Shown in pieces: positions 17,596 to 26,155 of a DNA stretch of 64,000 nt. Made by a program: the position numbers and the translations under genes. A model generated the notes under the pieces. The model saw nothing but the letters and a program-made list of their open reading frames with translations, made no database searches and was not told the origin of the DNA. Source of the DNA: Advenella faeciporci (GTDB lineage Bacteria; Pseudomonadota; Gammaproteobacteria; Burkholderiales; Burkholderiaceae_B); contig NZ_BMYS01000008.1 in NCBI RefSeq assembly GCF_014652395.1, positions 44,585 through 108,584 on the forward strand, written 5' to 3'. Numbering within the stretch: position 1 is the first letter of the stretch; every line of letters starts with the position of its first letter.

Positions 17596-18422
17596 ATGAA
17601 AGCATTACATTGCAAAACGTTTGGGGCACCACGAGAGGTGCTTTCTGTTGAGGATGCACCCATGCCGGAAATAACCCGGCCCGATGAAGTTATTGTCAGG
17701 GTGCATTACGCCAGTGTCAGTCATGCTACCGGGTTGATGATTGAAGGAAAATATCAGCGCAAACCCCCATTTCCTTTTTCTCCGGGAACCGAAGCAGTCG
17801 GGATTGTTGAGCAAAAAGGCAGTGCAGTCATCCATTTATCTGTTGGTCAAAGAGTGGCCTGCATTTGTGATTGGGGCGCCTATGCGGAATATCTGAAATT
17901 GCCTCAAACATGGGGTGTCGGGTCATTGCCTGCGCCAGTACGAAGGAAAAGTGTGAGGTGGCGAAAAAGGCGGGAGCCAGTGAAACCTTGACAGGTACTG
18001 ATCAATTGGCTGCACAGGTTAAGCAGCTTACAGCGGGTAAGGGGGTTGATATTATTTTTGACCCGGTTGGCGGATCACTTTTTGCTTCAGCGCTCAGGGC
18101 AGCCGCACAGAATGCCCAGTTAATCAGTATCGGCTTTGCCAGCGGTAAATTGCCCGAGGTGGCCATGAACATTGTGCTGGTTAAAAACCTGACCATTCAT
18201 GGTTTCTTTTTTGGTCAATATACCGGTTGGACACCGGCTGATGAACGCATTATGCATGCTGCCATGATGTCCAATGTTATGGAGGTTTTGTTTAGATGGG
18301 TGAAGGAAAAAAAACTGAATCCGGATGTCCAGAAAGTATTTTCTTTGGATCAGGTGCCTGAAGCGATTGAAACGCTTCATGGAAGAAGTGTGACAGGGAA
18401 ACTGGCAGTAAAAATAGATTAA
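17596..18422 (+). pseudogene. Zinc-less quinone oxidoreductase (MDR family), internally deleted and frameshifted
   Basis: The N-terminal third reads normally (MKALHCKTFGAPREVLSVED ... FPFSPGTEAVGIVEQKG ... DWGAYAEYLKLP). Near 17895-17910 the reading jumps to another frame, which continues SNMGCRVIACASTKEKCEVA through VDIIFDPVGGSLF to SVTGKLAVKID. The segment missing between the two is the nucleotide-binding start of the Rossmann fold, about 65-75 residues in intact relatives. This is a deletion plus frame change, so no full enzyme can be made. Intact relatives act as NAD(P)H-dependent quinone or enoyl reductases, often in acyl-CoA operons. Confidence 0.85.
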
Positions 18423-18446
18423 AAACTCAACTAGGAGATGAATATT

Positions 18447-19076
18447 ATGAAACGAACGAATATTAGTAAATTTATTGGCATCGGTTTAGTGACCGCTTGC
18501 GGTATTTTCAATATGCAAGCCTTGGCCGCTTCAGACAAATTCCCCGACCATTCCCTGCAGATGGTGGTGGGCTATCCGCCCGGAGGGCCTACGGATATTG
18601 TGGCCCGGATTGCCGCTGCTGAAATGTCCAAAGTATTAAAGCAATCCATTGTTGTTGATAACCGTTCTGGCGCAAGCGGCATGATTGCTGCGGAGTTTGT
18701 CAGTAAAGCCAAACCTGATGGGTATACTTATTTGGCCAATGCGTCTTTGCATGTGATTAATCCCAGTGTGTACCCAAGCATGAAATATGATGCCTTGCCT
18801 GGTGTTCCTACTGTGGCGGACGCGGCCAACCTGCCCGATTTTGATGTGAGTACATGGTATGGTTTGTGGGCGCCCAAGAATACACCTGATGAGGTAGTGC
18901 AGACATTGTGGAAAGCAGCCAGCGAAGCGTTGAAAGAACCCAAGGTGATTGAGCAGTATGCGCAATTGGGTGCAGAGCCCGTTGCGTCTGATCCGGCCAC
19001 TTTCAAAAAATTCAATGAAACCGAATTTGAAAAATGGGGCAAGATCGTTAAGCTTTCAGGGGCGAAGGCAGACTAG
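18447..19076 (+). pseudogene. Bug/TctC tricarboxylate-type periplasmic receptor, in-frame internal deletion
   Basis: The start at 18447 is chosen because TAGGAG (18432-18437) overlaps the earlier ATG at 18438. A signal peptide (to about ALAA) and the Bug N-terminus (LQMVVGYPPGGPTDIVARI, DNRSGASGMIAAEFVSKAKPDG) are followed directly by LPGVPTVADAANLPDF and a normal C-terminus. Against the complete Bug protein at 28612, about 118-120 residues are missing around 18790-18800, which includes most of domain 2. The product of about 209 residues versus 320 cannot form the usual two-lobed binding cleft. It lies in the same operon as another internally deleted gene. Confidence 0.8.
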
Positions 19077-19130
19077 AGAAATTAATAAAAATTTCTTTCT
19101 TGTGGTAAGTGATAACTTTAGCTGTTTTTG

Positions 19131-19166
19131 AAAAGTAATGCCCTTGGTGAAATGGGCATTACTTTT
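19131..19166. terminator. Strong bidirectional hairpin terminator
   Basis: AAAAGTAATGCCC (19131-19143) and GGGCATTACTTTT (19154-19166) form a perfect 13-bp stem with a 10-base loop and a T-run on both strands. It lies between the convergent Bug pseudogene and the small RHH-like gene. Confidence 0.85.
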
Positions 19167-19197
19167 ATATCCGAGAGTGTAAAAGGCCCACCCGGTT

Positions 19198-19467
19198 TCA
19201 GTTTTTCAGGGCCTTTTCCAGTAAGGCATTAACCACATCATTAGTATTGGTATTTTGCGCAATTGCCTGGGCACGAATTTCTTCTATCAATGTTTGTTTG
19301 ATTTTTACCGGGAATGGTACCAAACCTTGTGCCTGGTCCAGTTTGCGTTGCTCGCGTCGGTCAAGTTGTGCGCCTGAATCGGTTGAAAAACGGTTGGGGA
19401 TACCTTCCTGTTTCATTTTTCCTACTGTTTTAAGGGCTTTTTGTTTTTCCAAATCAGTTTTTTTCAT
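19198..19467 (-). CDS. Small protein with a ribbon-helix-helix-like C-terminus
   Basis: The 89-residue basic protein has a charged N-terminal half (MKKTDLEKQKALKTVGKMKQ, DRREQRKLDQAQ). Its C-terminal segment, VPFPVKIKQTLIEEIRAQAI followed by NTNTNDVVNALLEKALKN, has the strand-helix-helix pattern of Arc/CopG-type DNA-binding proteins. Such small proteins are common in Burkholderiales but not well characterised. There is no toxin partner beside it. It ends close to a bidirectional terminator. The regulatory role is inferred from the fold pattern only. Confidence 0.6.
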   Translation of the reverse strand: MKKTDLEKQKALKTVGKMKQEGIPNRFSTDSGAQLDRREQRKLDQAQGLVPFPVKIKQTLIEEIRAQAIAQNTNTNDVVNALLEKALKN

Positions 19468-19630
19468 GCAGGTTCTTTGTTGAAGAGTTGTAATAGTAGA
19501 TGAGTTTTAGCGCATGAATGACGATTTTAAATGAGGCCAGTATGCAAAAAAAGCTGAGCAGATAATATCACCATTTGAAAGTCACAAGGCACTTTTGTTT
19601 GAATGGCATATATTAATGGTTTTTATAAAA

Positions 19631-19655
19631 GACGCCACATGATTACAGTGGCGTC
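19631..19655 (-). terminator. Rho-independent terminator of the H-NS family gene
   Basis: GACGCCAC (19631-19638) and GTGGCGTC (19648-19655) form a perfect 8-bp stem with a 9-base loop. On the minus strand it is followed by TTTTATAAAAA. It lies 37 bases past the stop of the H-NS gene. Confidence 0.85.
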
Positions 19656-19692
19656 TTTGTTGATGCTGTTAAATAACAGGCATTAACTGGCG

Positions 19693-20136
19693 TTAATCGT
19701 TAATTAACAAATCTTCCAGTTGGTTGTTGGGGTTGGCGGCCAGATAGTTGGCAATAAATGCCGGTCTTTTGCCACGGCCAGACCAGGTTTCTTCCGGATT
19801 CTCTTTGCTGCGATATTTGGCTTTAACCGGTTTTGCGATTTTTGCCTGTTTGCCGGTTAAGCCTTCAGCAATAATGGCAGGGTCTATACCCAGCGCCTGT
19901 GCCATTTTCTTGCCTTCCTGAATATAACGGTTCAGTTCTTCCGTACGGATTTCATTAATACGTTTTTCCAGCAGGTTTTGTACCGCTACGATGTCTGAGG
20001 CGGAAGGGAGGTTGGAAACGAGGGCTTCCAGAAACTGGCTGGTTGAAACATTGTGTTTATTGATTAATTCATTAAAAGAACCAATAAGTGCTTTGTGTTC
20101 TTCTTTAACGGATTCCAATGCTATAGAGCGAGACAT
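19693..20136 (-). CDS. H-NS family nucleoid-associated protein
   Basis: The 147-residue protein has an N-terminal coiled-coil/oligomerisation half (VQNLLEKRINEIRTEELNRY). Its C-terminal H-NS DNA-binding domain is AKYRSKENPEETWSGRGKRP, where the SGRGKRP loop matches the AT-hook-like minor-groove motif of H-NS/BpH3 proteins. It would silence AT-rich, often horizontally acquired DNA. It has its own terminator and a long AT-rich upstream region, which fits an autoregulated single-gene unit. Length is slightly above the roughly 100-135 residues usual for the family. Confidence 0.85.
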   Translation of the reverse strand: MSRSIALESVKEEHKALIGSFNELINKHNVSTSQFLEALVSNLPSASDIVAVQNLLEKRINEIRTEELNRYIQEGKKMAQALGIDPAIIAEGLTGKQAKIAKPVKAKYRSKENPEETWSGRGKRPAFIANYLAANPNNQLEDLLIND

Positions 20137-20603
20137 GTTTTTATAGCCTTTAAAATTAATTTTGATAAATAATTGGTTTCTTTTGAATGATTAATAGTAA
20201 AACGATTAATCAAGCTAGAAAACTGGACTTAATTATAGATAAGGTGGCATTTATATGCTACTGTTAATTATAAAAAATTATTTAAATAGCTGCCTGGGAT
20301 CTGGGATCTGGGATGGGTTTTTTAAGTTTTTGTTTATTATTAATAAAAAATTTTATTAATAAATATGGTTGGTAGAACAATCATTAATTGTGAAAACAGC
20401 TATTGATTTGAGAGTAAGAGGCAGTCATGCAAAATTGGCAATGCAGTGATTAATGCTAAATAAGCCATTCAGGCAAGCAAAGCAAAAAGATAATTTTGCA
20501 ACACTTGGGAAGTAAATTTTTAAAAAGCCGAACAAAAACAAAACATGAATCAAAAAATAGGAGGATAATTCCGGTTGTTTATCAGCAGTAAGTACCGTTT
20601 TTA
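20137..20603. other. 467-bp AT-rich gap between hns-like gene and nagB
   Basis: No gene is supported. The only clear structure is three tandem copies of CTGGGAT at 20294-20314. The DNA is strongly AT-rich near the H-NS start, as expected of an H-NS-bound promoter. Confidence 0.5.
20294..20314. repeat. Tandem heptamer repeat, three copies of CTGGGAT
   Basis: Three perfect CTGGGAT units stand head to tail, followed by GGG. The tract is short and could vary in copy number by slippage; no function is evident. Confidence 0.8.
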
Positions 20604-20624
20604 TTGATCACTACCGGAACGACT

Positions 20625-21377
20625 ATGTTTTATGTTTTTTCCAACCCCCAGGCAATTGCAGAACATGTAAGTGAATTGCTTATTGCACAAATCCAGAAGA
20701 AAAATGATTCGGTATTGGGGCTGGCCACAGGCAGTACCATGGAGCCTGTCTATGAAAAATTGTGTGAGCAGGTTGCACGGTTAAATGTGGATGTGTCGGG
20801 CTTAACCACCTTCAACCTGGATGAATATATCGGGTTGGGCAGCGATCATCCGCAAAGCTATCGTTACTATATGCGGCAGCATTTGTTCAATCGCCTGGCT
20901 TTTGCGCAGCATCGCACCTTCCTGCCAGACGGTTTGTGTGCGGATCCGGTAAAACAATGCGAACAATACTCAGGTCAAATCCAGCAGGCGGGTCACATCG
21001 ACGTGCAATTGCTCGGTATTGGCAATAACGGTCATATCGGCTTTAACGAGCCGGGCACCTCATTTGGCAGCCGCACGCATGTAGTGCCACTTACTGAACA
21101 AACCCGAATTGATAACAGTCGTTTTTTTGATTCTTTGGATGAAGTTCCCACCAAGGCGATTACGCTGGGTTTACAGGATATTATGGAATCAAAACAAATT
21201 ATTCTTATTGCCACTGGCACCAACAAGGCGCAAATCATGGCAGAGCTTTATGAAAGCCCTGTTACCGAGCAGTTGCCGGCTTCAGTGGTCAAGTCTCATC
21301 CAAATGCGATGATTTTGCTTGATGAACAGGCGGCGCAATTTTTGCCGGCTGAATGGCGTGATACGCTGGAGAGCTAA
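20625..21377 (+). CDS. nagB: Glucosamine-6-phosphate deaminase
   Basis: The 250-residue enzyme starts at the ATG of MFYVFSNPQAIAEHV; a TTG 21 bases upstream is a less likely start. Family motifs are LATGSTMEPVY (phosphate loop), TTFNLDEYIG (catalytic Asp region) and LLGIGNNGHIGFNEPG (catalytic His). It converts glucosamine 6-phosphate to fructose 6-phosphate and ammonia. It is a bit shorter than E. coli NagB (266), which has the allosteric C-terminus, so it may be the non-allosteric short form. There are no nagA or PTS genes beside it. Confidence 0.92.
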   Translation: MFYVFSNPQAIAEHVSELLIAQIQKKNDSVLGLATGSTMEPVYEKLCEQVARLNVDVSGLTTFNLDEYIGLGSDHPQSYRYYMRQHLFNRLAFAQHRTFLPDGLCADPVKQCEQYSGQIQQAGHIDVQLLGIGNNGHIGFNEPGTSFGSRTHVVPLTEQTRIDNSRFFDSLDEVPTKAITLGLQDIMESKQIILIATGTNKAQIMAELYESPVTEQLPASVVKSHPNAMILLDEQAAQFLPAEWRDTLES

Positions 21378-21450
21378 GAAACCAAGGCTTGGATGGGGTA
21401 ATATGGCTGGCAGCTGCCAATGTATTCACCCCTAAACATAAGTTTGCCCC

Positions 21451-22491
21451 ATGTTTCAGTCTCTGCTTCGTTTTCTTAAAATTGACCGTTTCACTTTTTT
21501 GTTGGTGGTAGCTGTTCTTGTTGCCACGGTCTTTCCGGCCTCTGGTCGTGGGATGCCGGTGGCGCAAATGGTGACCAGCCTGGCCATTGCGCTGCTGTTT
21601 TTCCTGCATGGGGCTCGTTTGTCACGAGATGCCATCATTGCGGGTGCTACCCATTGGCGCCTGCATTTGCTGATTTTTTCTTTTACATTCATTCTCTTTC
21701 CTGTGCTTGGCGTAATGTCCAGGCCCATTCTTGAACCCCTGTTTACGCCTGATTTGTATAAAGGGGTCCTGTATTTGTGCGTGCTGCCTGCAACCGTGCA
21801 ATCGGCTATTGCCTTTACTTCTGTTGCGCGTGGAAATATTCCCGCTGCCATTTGCAGTGCTTCTTCATCCAGCATTTTGGGTATTTTCATTACGCCCATG
21901 CTGGTCAGCTTGCTGATAACCGATGGTGTAGCCACCAGTGATTCGCAGTTGGCCCTTGAGGCCATCTGGGAAATTACCCAACAACTGCTGATTCCGTTTG
22001 CACTGGGGCATTTCAGCCGTCCTTTCACCGCCGGTTTTATCAGCCGTCATGGTTTTCTCATGAGGTTTGTGGATCAGGGTTCGATTCTGCTGGTGGTGTA
22101 TGTGGCGTTTTCCGCAGCGGTAAATGAGGGCTTATGGAGCCAGACGCCCCTGGTGGCCTTGTTATTACTTGTTCTGGTTAGTGTTGTGTTACTGGTTATT
22201 GTGCTGTTGTTGACGGCTTTGATTGGCAAACTGATGGGTTTTTCTCTTGAGGACCGGATTACCCTGGTGTTTTGCGGGTCGAAAAAAAGCCTGGCCAGTG
22301 GCTTACCTATGGCGCAGGTCCTGTTTGCTGGGCAGGCAGTGGGGGCGATTGTGCTGCCTCTGATGATTTTTCACCAGATTCAGCTAATGGTATGCGCTTT
22401 TATTGCTGCCAGACTGTCCGGGCGCAAGGAAGAGGTTGAATTGCTTGAGGAGATTGGGGAAGGCGCTGTTATTTCACCGGTGGTGAAATAA
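21451..22491 (+). CDS. SBF-like (bile acid:sodium symporter superfamily) membrane transporter, YfeH type
   Basis: The 346-residue protein has about ten membrane segments and the SBF_like motifs ALLFFLHGARLSRDAIIAG, SVARGNIPAAICSASSSSIL and GSKKSLASGLPMAQVLF. The last is the conserved crossover region of the YfeH group. It is an inner-membrane secondary transporter, probably sodium- or proton-coupled; its substrate is unknown. It lies 73 bases downstream of nagB on the same strand, so co-expression is possible, but a link with amino sugars is not established. Confidence 0.88.
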   Translation: MFQSLLRFLKIDRFTFLLVVAVLVATVFPASGRGMPVAQMVTSLAIALLFFLHGARLSRDAIIAGATHWRLHLLIFSFTFILFPVLGVMSRPILEPLFTPDLYKGVLYLCVLPATVQSAIAFTSVARGNIPAAICSASSSSILGIFITPMLVSLLITDGVATSDSQLALEAIWEITQQLLIPFALGHFSRPFTAGFISRHGFLMRFVDQGSILLVVYVAFSAAVNEGLWSQTPLVALLLLVLVSVVLLVIVLLLTALIGKLMGFSLEDRITLVFCGSKKSLASGLPMAQVLFAGQAVGAIVLPLMIFHQIQLMVCAFIAARLSGRKEEVELLEEIGEGAVISPVVK

Positions 22492-22514
22492 CGGGCTGTT
22501 TTTCTCTGCTTCTC

Positions 22515-22639
22515 TGGTTCCTAAGCTGGAGCGTAGGAACGAATAATTCCCCTCCTGCGGAGGGGTGGCGCATAGCGCCGGGGTGGTTCTTTCTGGTTCC
22601 CTTCGCTCCTGCGTTTTGGTTTCTAGTTCCCATGCTCCT
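22515..22639. repeat. Cluster of degenerate TTCCYANGCTCC-type palindromic repeats
   Basis: Three related units stand close together: GGTTCCTAAGCTGGAGCG followed by TAGGAACG near 22517, GGTTCCCTTCGCTCCTGCG near 22596, and AGTTCCCATGCTCCTG near 22625. A GC-rich inverted stretch, CCCCTCCTGCGGAGGGG, lies between the first two. The first unit is a near-perfect palindrome. The IS1182-type remnant begins directly inside the third unit. They resemble extragenic palindromic repeats; the family name is not known to me. Confidence 0.5.
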
Positions 22640-23328
22640 GAGGCTGTCGCAAAAGGCCCTTAACCTGTACACTTTTTACTATGACTAAGTTTAGCGCCAC
22701 GAGAATCACTAATGAGTACGACGCGTAAAGTTCCTCAGCTGGATAATCAGCAGTTTGATTTATTTACCGGAGCCCCCAGTGCCTCTGAACCGATCCTGTC
22801 GCGCCCAGCGCTGCCAGGGGCACGCCGTTTTGTGTCTGGCAATCCCAGCCAGATGTTTGTGGGCACGGTTCGGCTTGAGCAATATCTGCGTGACAGTGGT
22901 GAGTTAACGCCGTTGACGGTGGCCAAGTTGCTGGATGAACAGGACTGGGAACTGTTTGAACAACGCTATGCGCTTACCGGTCGCGCGCCCTATGCACCAC
23001 GCTGCATGATGGGCTTGATTCTTTATGGCATTATGCAAGGCGTGCATTCATTACGGGCGTTAGAGCGACTCGCGCGGCTGGACGTCGGCTGCATGTGGGT
23101 CTGTGGCGGTATTGCGCCAGACCATGCGAATATTGGTCGCTTCATTACGCTGCATGAAGCATCACTGACCCATGATTTTTTTGAGTCACTGACCCGCTCC
23201 GTTTTACAGGCCTGTCGTTCCAGCAGCCAGCGTGTGGCGGGCGATGGTACGGTGATCGAGGCAGCCTGTTCGCACTATAAATTGCTTAAAGAGGAAGCGG
23301 TTAAGTCCCAGCCCCCTGTGTCAGACTA
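22640..23328 (+). mobile_element. IS1182-family element, 5' remnant
   Basis: The left end appears to be GAGGCTGTCGCAAAAGG at about 22640, followed by the transposase start at 22712. The element breaks off at the IS5-family insertion. The missing right part of the transposase does not reappear on the other side, where an SDR fragment begins, so the element is truncated rather than merely interrupted. Confidence 0.75.
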
Positions 23329-23329
23329 G
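22712..23329 (+). pseudogene. IS1182-family transposase, N-terminal half only
   Basis: The 205 visible residues include the DUF772-type N-terminal domain of IS1182/IS5-like transposases: GTVRLEQYLRDSGELTPL, APYAPRCMMGLILYGIMQGV, GGIAPDHANIGRFI and VAGDGTVIEAACSHYKLL, the last near the first catalytic Asp of the DDE domain. The rest of the DDE domain is absent. The frame ends where the IS5-family element begins at 23329. It cannot be active. Confidence 0.85.
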
Positions 23330-23335
23330 GGCGTG

Positions 23336-23722
23336 TTAACACAAACGCAGTCCGTCCATCACGAGTACGAAATTGACGAATCCAATGAACATGAGATCGA
23401 GCTTCTCAAAGCGGGAGAAGATTCTTCGGTAGCCTTTGAGGCGACGAAACAATCGCTCCACCTCGTTTCGCCGTCGATACATCGCGCGGTCATACTCCCA
23501 TGGATCCAACCGCCTGGAGGACGGGGGTACGACGGGGATATAGCCAAGATCGAGCGCAAGCTGCCGGGTTTTATTGCCCTCATAAGCGCGATCCATCAGC
23601 AAATGGACGGGCCGAGTGAGCGCGCCGAGCCGTTCGAGCAAGACACGTCCAGCAGGCGCATCATGGGCCTGTCCGGGAGAAAGTGAAAACGCTACGGCAG
23701 TTCGATCATCCGCGGCAACCAT
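23336..23722 (-). CDS. IS5-family transposase, second frame (OrfB)
   Basis: The 128-residue frame carries the rest of the DDE domain: HLLMDRAYEGNKTRQLA (second Asp), RRNEVERLFRRLKGYRRIF (the Y..R..E-type motif with the catalytic Glu) and the C-terminus VNFVLVMDGLRLC. It is reached from OrfA by frameshift in the 31-base overlap. Confidence 0.88.
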   Translation of the reverse strand: MVAADDRTAVAFSLSPGQAHDAPAGRVLLERLGALTRPVHLLMDRAYEGNKTRQLALDLGYIPVVPPSSRRLDPWEYDRAMYRRRNEVERLFRRLKGYRRIFSRFEKLDLMFIGFVNFVLVMDGLRLC

Positions 23723-24099
23723 ATGAATCTTGGTGTTCCAGCCCCCTCTCGACTTTCCAATGGATTGGGGGCCGTTTTTTTTAAAGCACCCGTGCCATCA
23801 GGATGCACCTTTATGCTGGTGCTGTCCAATGAGACCGCTTCGATCTTTATACGCACGATCTGATGCTTCTGAAGCTCAGCAAACATCCGATCAAGAACAC
23901 CAGCCTTTGCCCAGCGGTTCATGCGCGTGTAAACGGTGTGCCAGTTCCCGAATCGCTCGGGCAGACTGCGCCACTTGCAGCCATGCTCGGCCACATAAAG
24001 GATGGCATTGACTACCTGCAAATTCGTTAGCTTGACATTGCCTCGTTGCCGGGGAAGGCAGCTTTCGATATGCGTAAATTGTTCAGGTGTGATTTCCAT
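23692..24099 (-). CDS. IS5-family transposase, first frame (OrfA)
   Basis: The 135-residue frame begins MEITPEQFTHIESCLPRQRG. It contains the DUF4096-like N-terminal domain (VNAILYVAEHGCKWRSLPERFGNW in two parts) and KIEAVSLDSTSIKVHPDGTG, with the first Asp of the DDE triad. It overlaps the second frame by 31 bases, so a full transposase would need a -1 type programmed frameshift, as in other IS427-group elements. Confidence 0.88.
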   Translation of the reverse strand: MEITPEQFTHIESCLPRQRGNVKLTNLQVVNAILYVAEHGCKWRSLPERFGNWHTVYTRMNRWAKAGVLDRMFAELQKHQIVRIKIEAVSLDSTSIKVHPDGTGALKKTAPNPLESREGAGTPRFIWLPRMIELP

Positions 24100-24153
24100 T
24101 CCTGTAGGATAGGCAATATTGCGGCCGATTGTCTATTAGTGTTAACACGCCCT

Positions 24154-24492
24154 AGCTTGACAGATACCGCATGTTCTGCCGCAAAAGGTGGCGTGCATGC
24201 CGCTACCGTCAGTATGGCAATGGAGTTGGGCGAAACCGGGGTACGTGTCAACTGCGTTTCACCGGGGGCCATTGATAACGGGCAGCGCGCCATTCCACGT
24301 AATGCCAATCCGCTTTCTGCCCAAGAGCAAGAGTGGATGAAGGGTATTTACACGCAAAGTTTGCGCGACACCCCCATGAACAGGTTGGGTCAAATGGAAG
24401 AAATCGCTGCTGCCATTTGCTTTTTTGCAGCACCTGAAGCTTCTTATGTTACCGGTCAGGTCTTGTATGTAGCGGGTGGTGGCATAGGTTAA
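24154..24492 (+). pseudogene. Short-chain dehydrogenase/reductase, C-terminal fragment
   Basis: About 112 residues remain. They run from the helix after the catalytic Tyr (TACSAAKGGVHAATVSMAME, where the YxxxK motif has become CSAAK at the edge) through GVRVNCVSPGAID to the family C-terminus ASYVTGQVLYVAGGGIG. The N-terminal Rossmann half, including the cofactor motif, is absent because the sequence is cut at the IS5-family element. It has no start of its own. Confidence 0.8.
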
Positions 24493-25050
24493 TTGGCTTG
24501 TTGGCTTGGCTTATTGGAGAAAACCGGTTTTTTTTGCCTGGGTTATGAGCACAGTCTGTCCAAGCGTATGCTGATGTATGCGGTGGCTTCAATTGCTACC
24601 GGTCGTCTGAAGTTTGATGACAGTGTGGCCCATCCAAAAGCCAAGTTGAGAACTTCTCTGATTGGTGTGGGTTTGCCCATTGAAGCGAAATTTCTTGATC
24701 AGGGAACGGATACCGGTATTGGCGTGATTTCCGTTGGTCAGATTTACCGGCATCATACGCGGGAATTGACCGCCTTGATTAAAGGGGAGGTTGATGCCAT
24801 TTTTGTTTACAGTGCCTGGGGAGTGCTGATTAAAGAGCAATTTAGTGCGAAAGAATTGATCAACCTGACAACATTGCCAGATCGTACATTGCAAATTAAT
24901 AATGGTCAGCCTAAAGTGTTAACGGTTAGCGGGCAGTTGTTATGGGACTTTAATGAGCGGAGTGTCTTAAGTTCCTGCATAAGCTCAAATAAAGCAAGCG
25001 GGGCAGGTTTTTCAGAATAGGCCAATGCTCGGGAAATTATATAGGTATGT
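24493..25050 (+). pseudogene. Remnant of a periplasmic solute-binding protein, NMT1/DszB-like
   Basis: The frame from 24493 has GYEHSLSKRMLMYAVASI, LTALIKGEVDAIFVYSAWG and LQINNGQPKVLTVSGQLLWD. These resemble the C-terminal lobe of SsuA/NMT1-type receptors and the related sulfinate desulfinase DszB. There is no signal peptide or ribosome site. The end decays into SSCISSNKASGAGFSE, while other frames nearby show pieces of the expected continuation (FLHKLK, NAREII), so several lesions are present. The family call is tentative. Confidence 0.5.
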
Positions 25051-25120
25051 GCTTGCAGTCTAATATTCAATTCGCTTTTTGTGGTTTCAGGCAAATTTGG
25101 TCTAAGTGAATTTATAGAAT

Positions 25121-26041
25121 TCAATGCCTGAACAGAAAACTTAACTGCTCTTGTAAAAACAGGGTCAGGGTTTTGATGGCGGCAGAGGACAGGTGGGGTT
25201 TGGGTGTAGTTAAAATATACAGAGTGGTATCAATTGACTGGATGCTTAATTCTGGAAAAAGAACTTTCAGGTTTCCTTTGACAATGTCCTGTTCAACGAC
25301 ATAATTTGGCAGCAACACAACGCCCAGGTCGTTTTTTGCGGCCTCCAGCAGAAAACGGAAGTTTTCCGATTGCAGTTTGGGGCTCATTTTTATTTTGAGA
25401 TTTTCCTTGCCGGAAGACAGGTTAAGTGTTTCATACAGTTTATTGGACGGGCATAAATAATCCATGTTTGCCAGTTTCTCAATATTTTCCGTATCGGCTT
25501 TGTTTTTTCTGATGTAATACGGCGAAGCGCACAATCGCCAGGCAATATCACTGATTTTTTTGGCTACATAGTCTTTGGGCGGTTCGGAAAGGACACGTAC
25601 GGCTACATCAATTTGTGATTCAATCAAGTCGTTAACCCGGTTGGAAAACATGATTTGCAAGTTTACCTGAGGGTATTTCTTCTTGAATTCTATCAGCATG
25701 GGTTGCAGGATCAGCTCTCCCAGGCCGGTTGGCACACTTAACCTGACGCTACCCATGGGCTCCGCCCCCAAACGCTGGATTTCCTGGCGTGCCGCTTCTA
25801 TTTCCTTAAGCATGCCCACACCATGCTGGTAAAGCACCTCACCCTGCTGGGTGAGCTCCAGCCGTCTTGTTGAACGCCGGATCAGCTGGGTTTGCAGCAG
25901 GGATTCCAGTTTTTTCAGGTTTTTACTGACCTGGGATTTGGTCGTGCCATGGTGTTTTGCTGCGGCACTTAAGGTTCCGGTGTCAATAATGCTGACAAAA
26001 ATCCGAACCAGGTTTATGTCGAAATCAGATGTATTGATCAT
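25121..26041 (-). CDS. LysR-family transcriptional regulator
   Basis: The 306-residue protein starts MINTSDFDINLVRIFVSIID, with AGAGAG upstream; a longer in-frame start at 26095 would overlap the promoter region. The LysR helix-turn-helix is TLSAAAKHHGTTKSQVSKNL followed by KKLESLLQTQLIRRSTRRLE. The effector domain has LSVPTGLGELILQPMLIEF. It resembles the LysR protein at 15385 in both domains. It is divergent from the SDR/acyl-CoA ligase operon and probably controls it. Confidence 0.9.
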   Translation of the reverse strand: MINTSDFDINLVRIFVSIIDTGTLSAAAKHHGTTKSQVSKNLKKLESLLQTQLIRRSTRRLELTQQGEVLYQHGVGMLKEIEAARQEIQRLGAEPMGSVRLSVPTGLGELILQPMLIEFKKKYPQVNLQIMFSNRVNDLIESQIDVAVRVLSEPPKDYVAKKISDIAWRLCASPYYIRKNKADTENIEKLANMDYLCPSNKLYETLNLSSGKENLKIKMSPKLQSENFRFLLEAAKNDLGVVLLPNYVVEQDIVKGNLKVLFPELSIQSIDTTLYILTTPKPHLSSAAIKTLTLFLQEQLSFLFRH

Positions 26042-26065
26042 GTTTTCTCTCTTGTATAAGTCTAT

Positions 26066-26084
26066 TGTTTCTTTTAAGGAAACA
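26066..26084. promoter_or_regulatory. Candidate LysR-type operator
   Basis: TGTTTC-N7-GAAACA is a perfect 6-bp inverted repeat in the divergent promoter between the LysR gene and the SDR gene. A further half-site TTGTTTCC lies near 26105. Spacing and place fit a LysR recognition site. Confidence 0.4.
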
Positions 26085-26155
26085 TATATTGTCAATTATA
26101 GGGCATTGTTTCCACGTTTTTGTGTTGATAAACTGAATCAAAAGGAGACTGACAA

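Larger units (their letters stand above)
23329..24152 (-). mobile_element. Complete IS5-family (IS427-group) insertion sequence, 824 bp
   Basis: Perfect 14-bp terminal inverted repeats, GGGCGTGTTAACAC at 23329-23342 and its complement at 24139-24152, enclose two overlapping transposase frames on the minus strand. The flanks give CTA on the left and TAG on the right, consistent with a TA duplication as in the IS427 group. Size, ends and the two-frame transposase fit an intact element. Confidence 0.9.

Noticed and set aside
23333..23686. Plus-strand open frame of 117 codons at the IS5-family element
   Set aside because: It lies wholly opposite the OrfB transposase, whose DDE motifs are clear.
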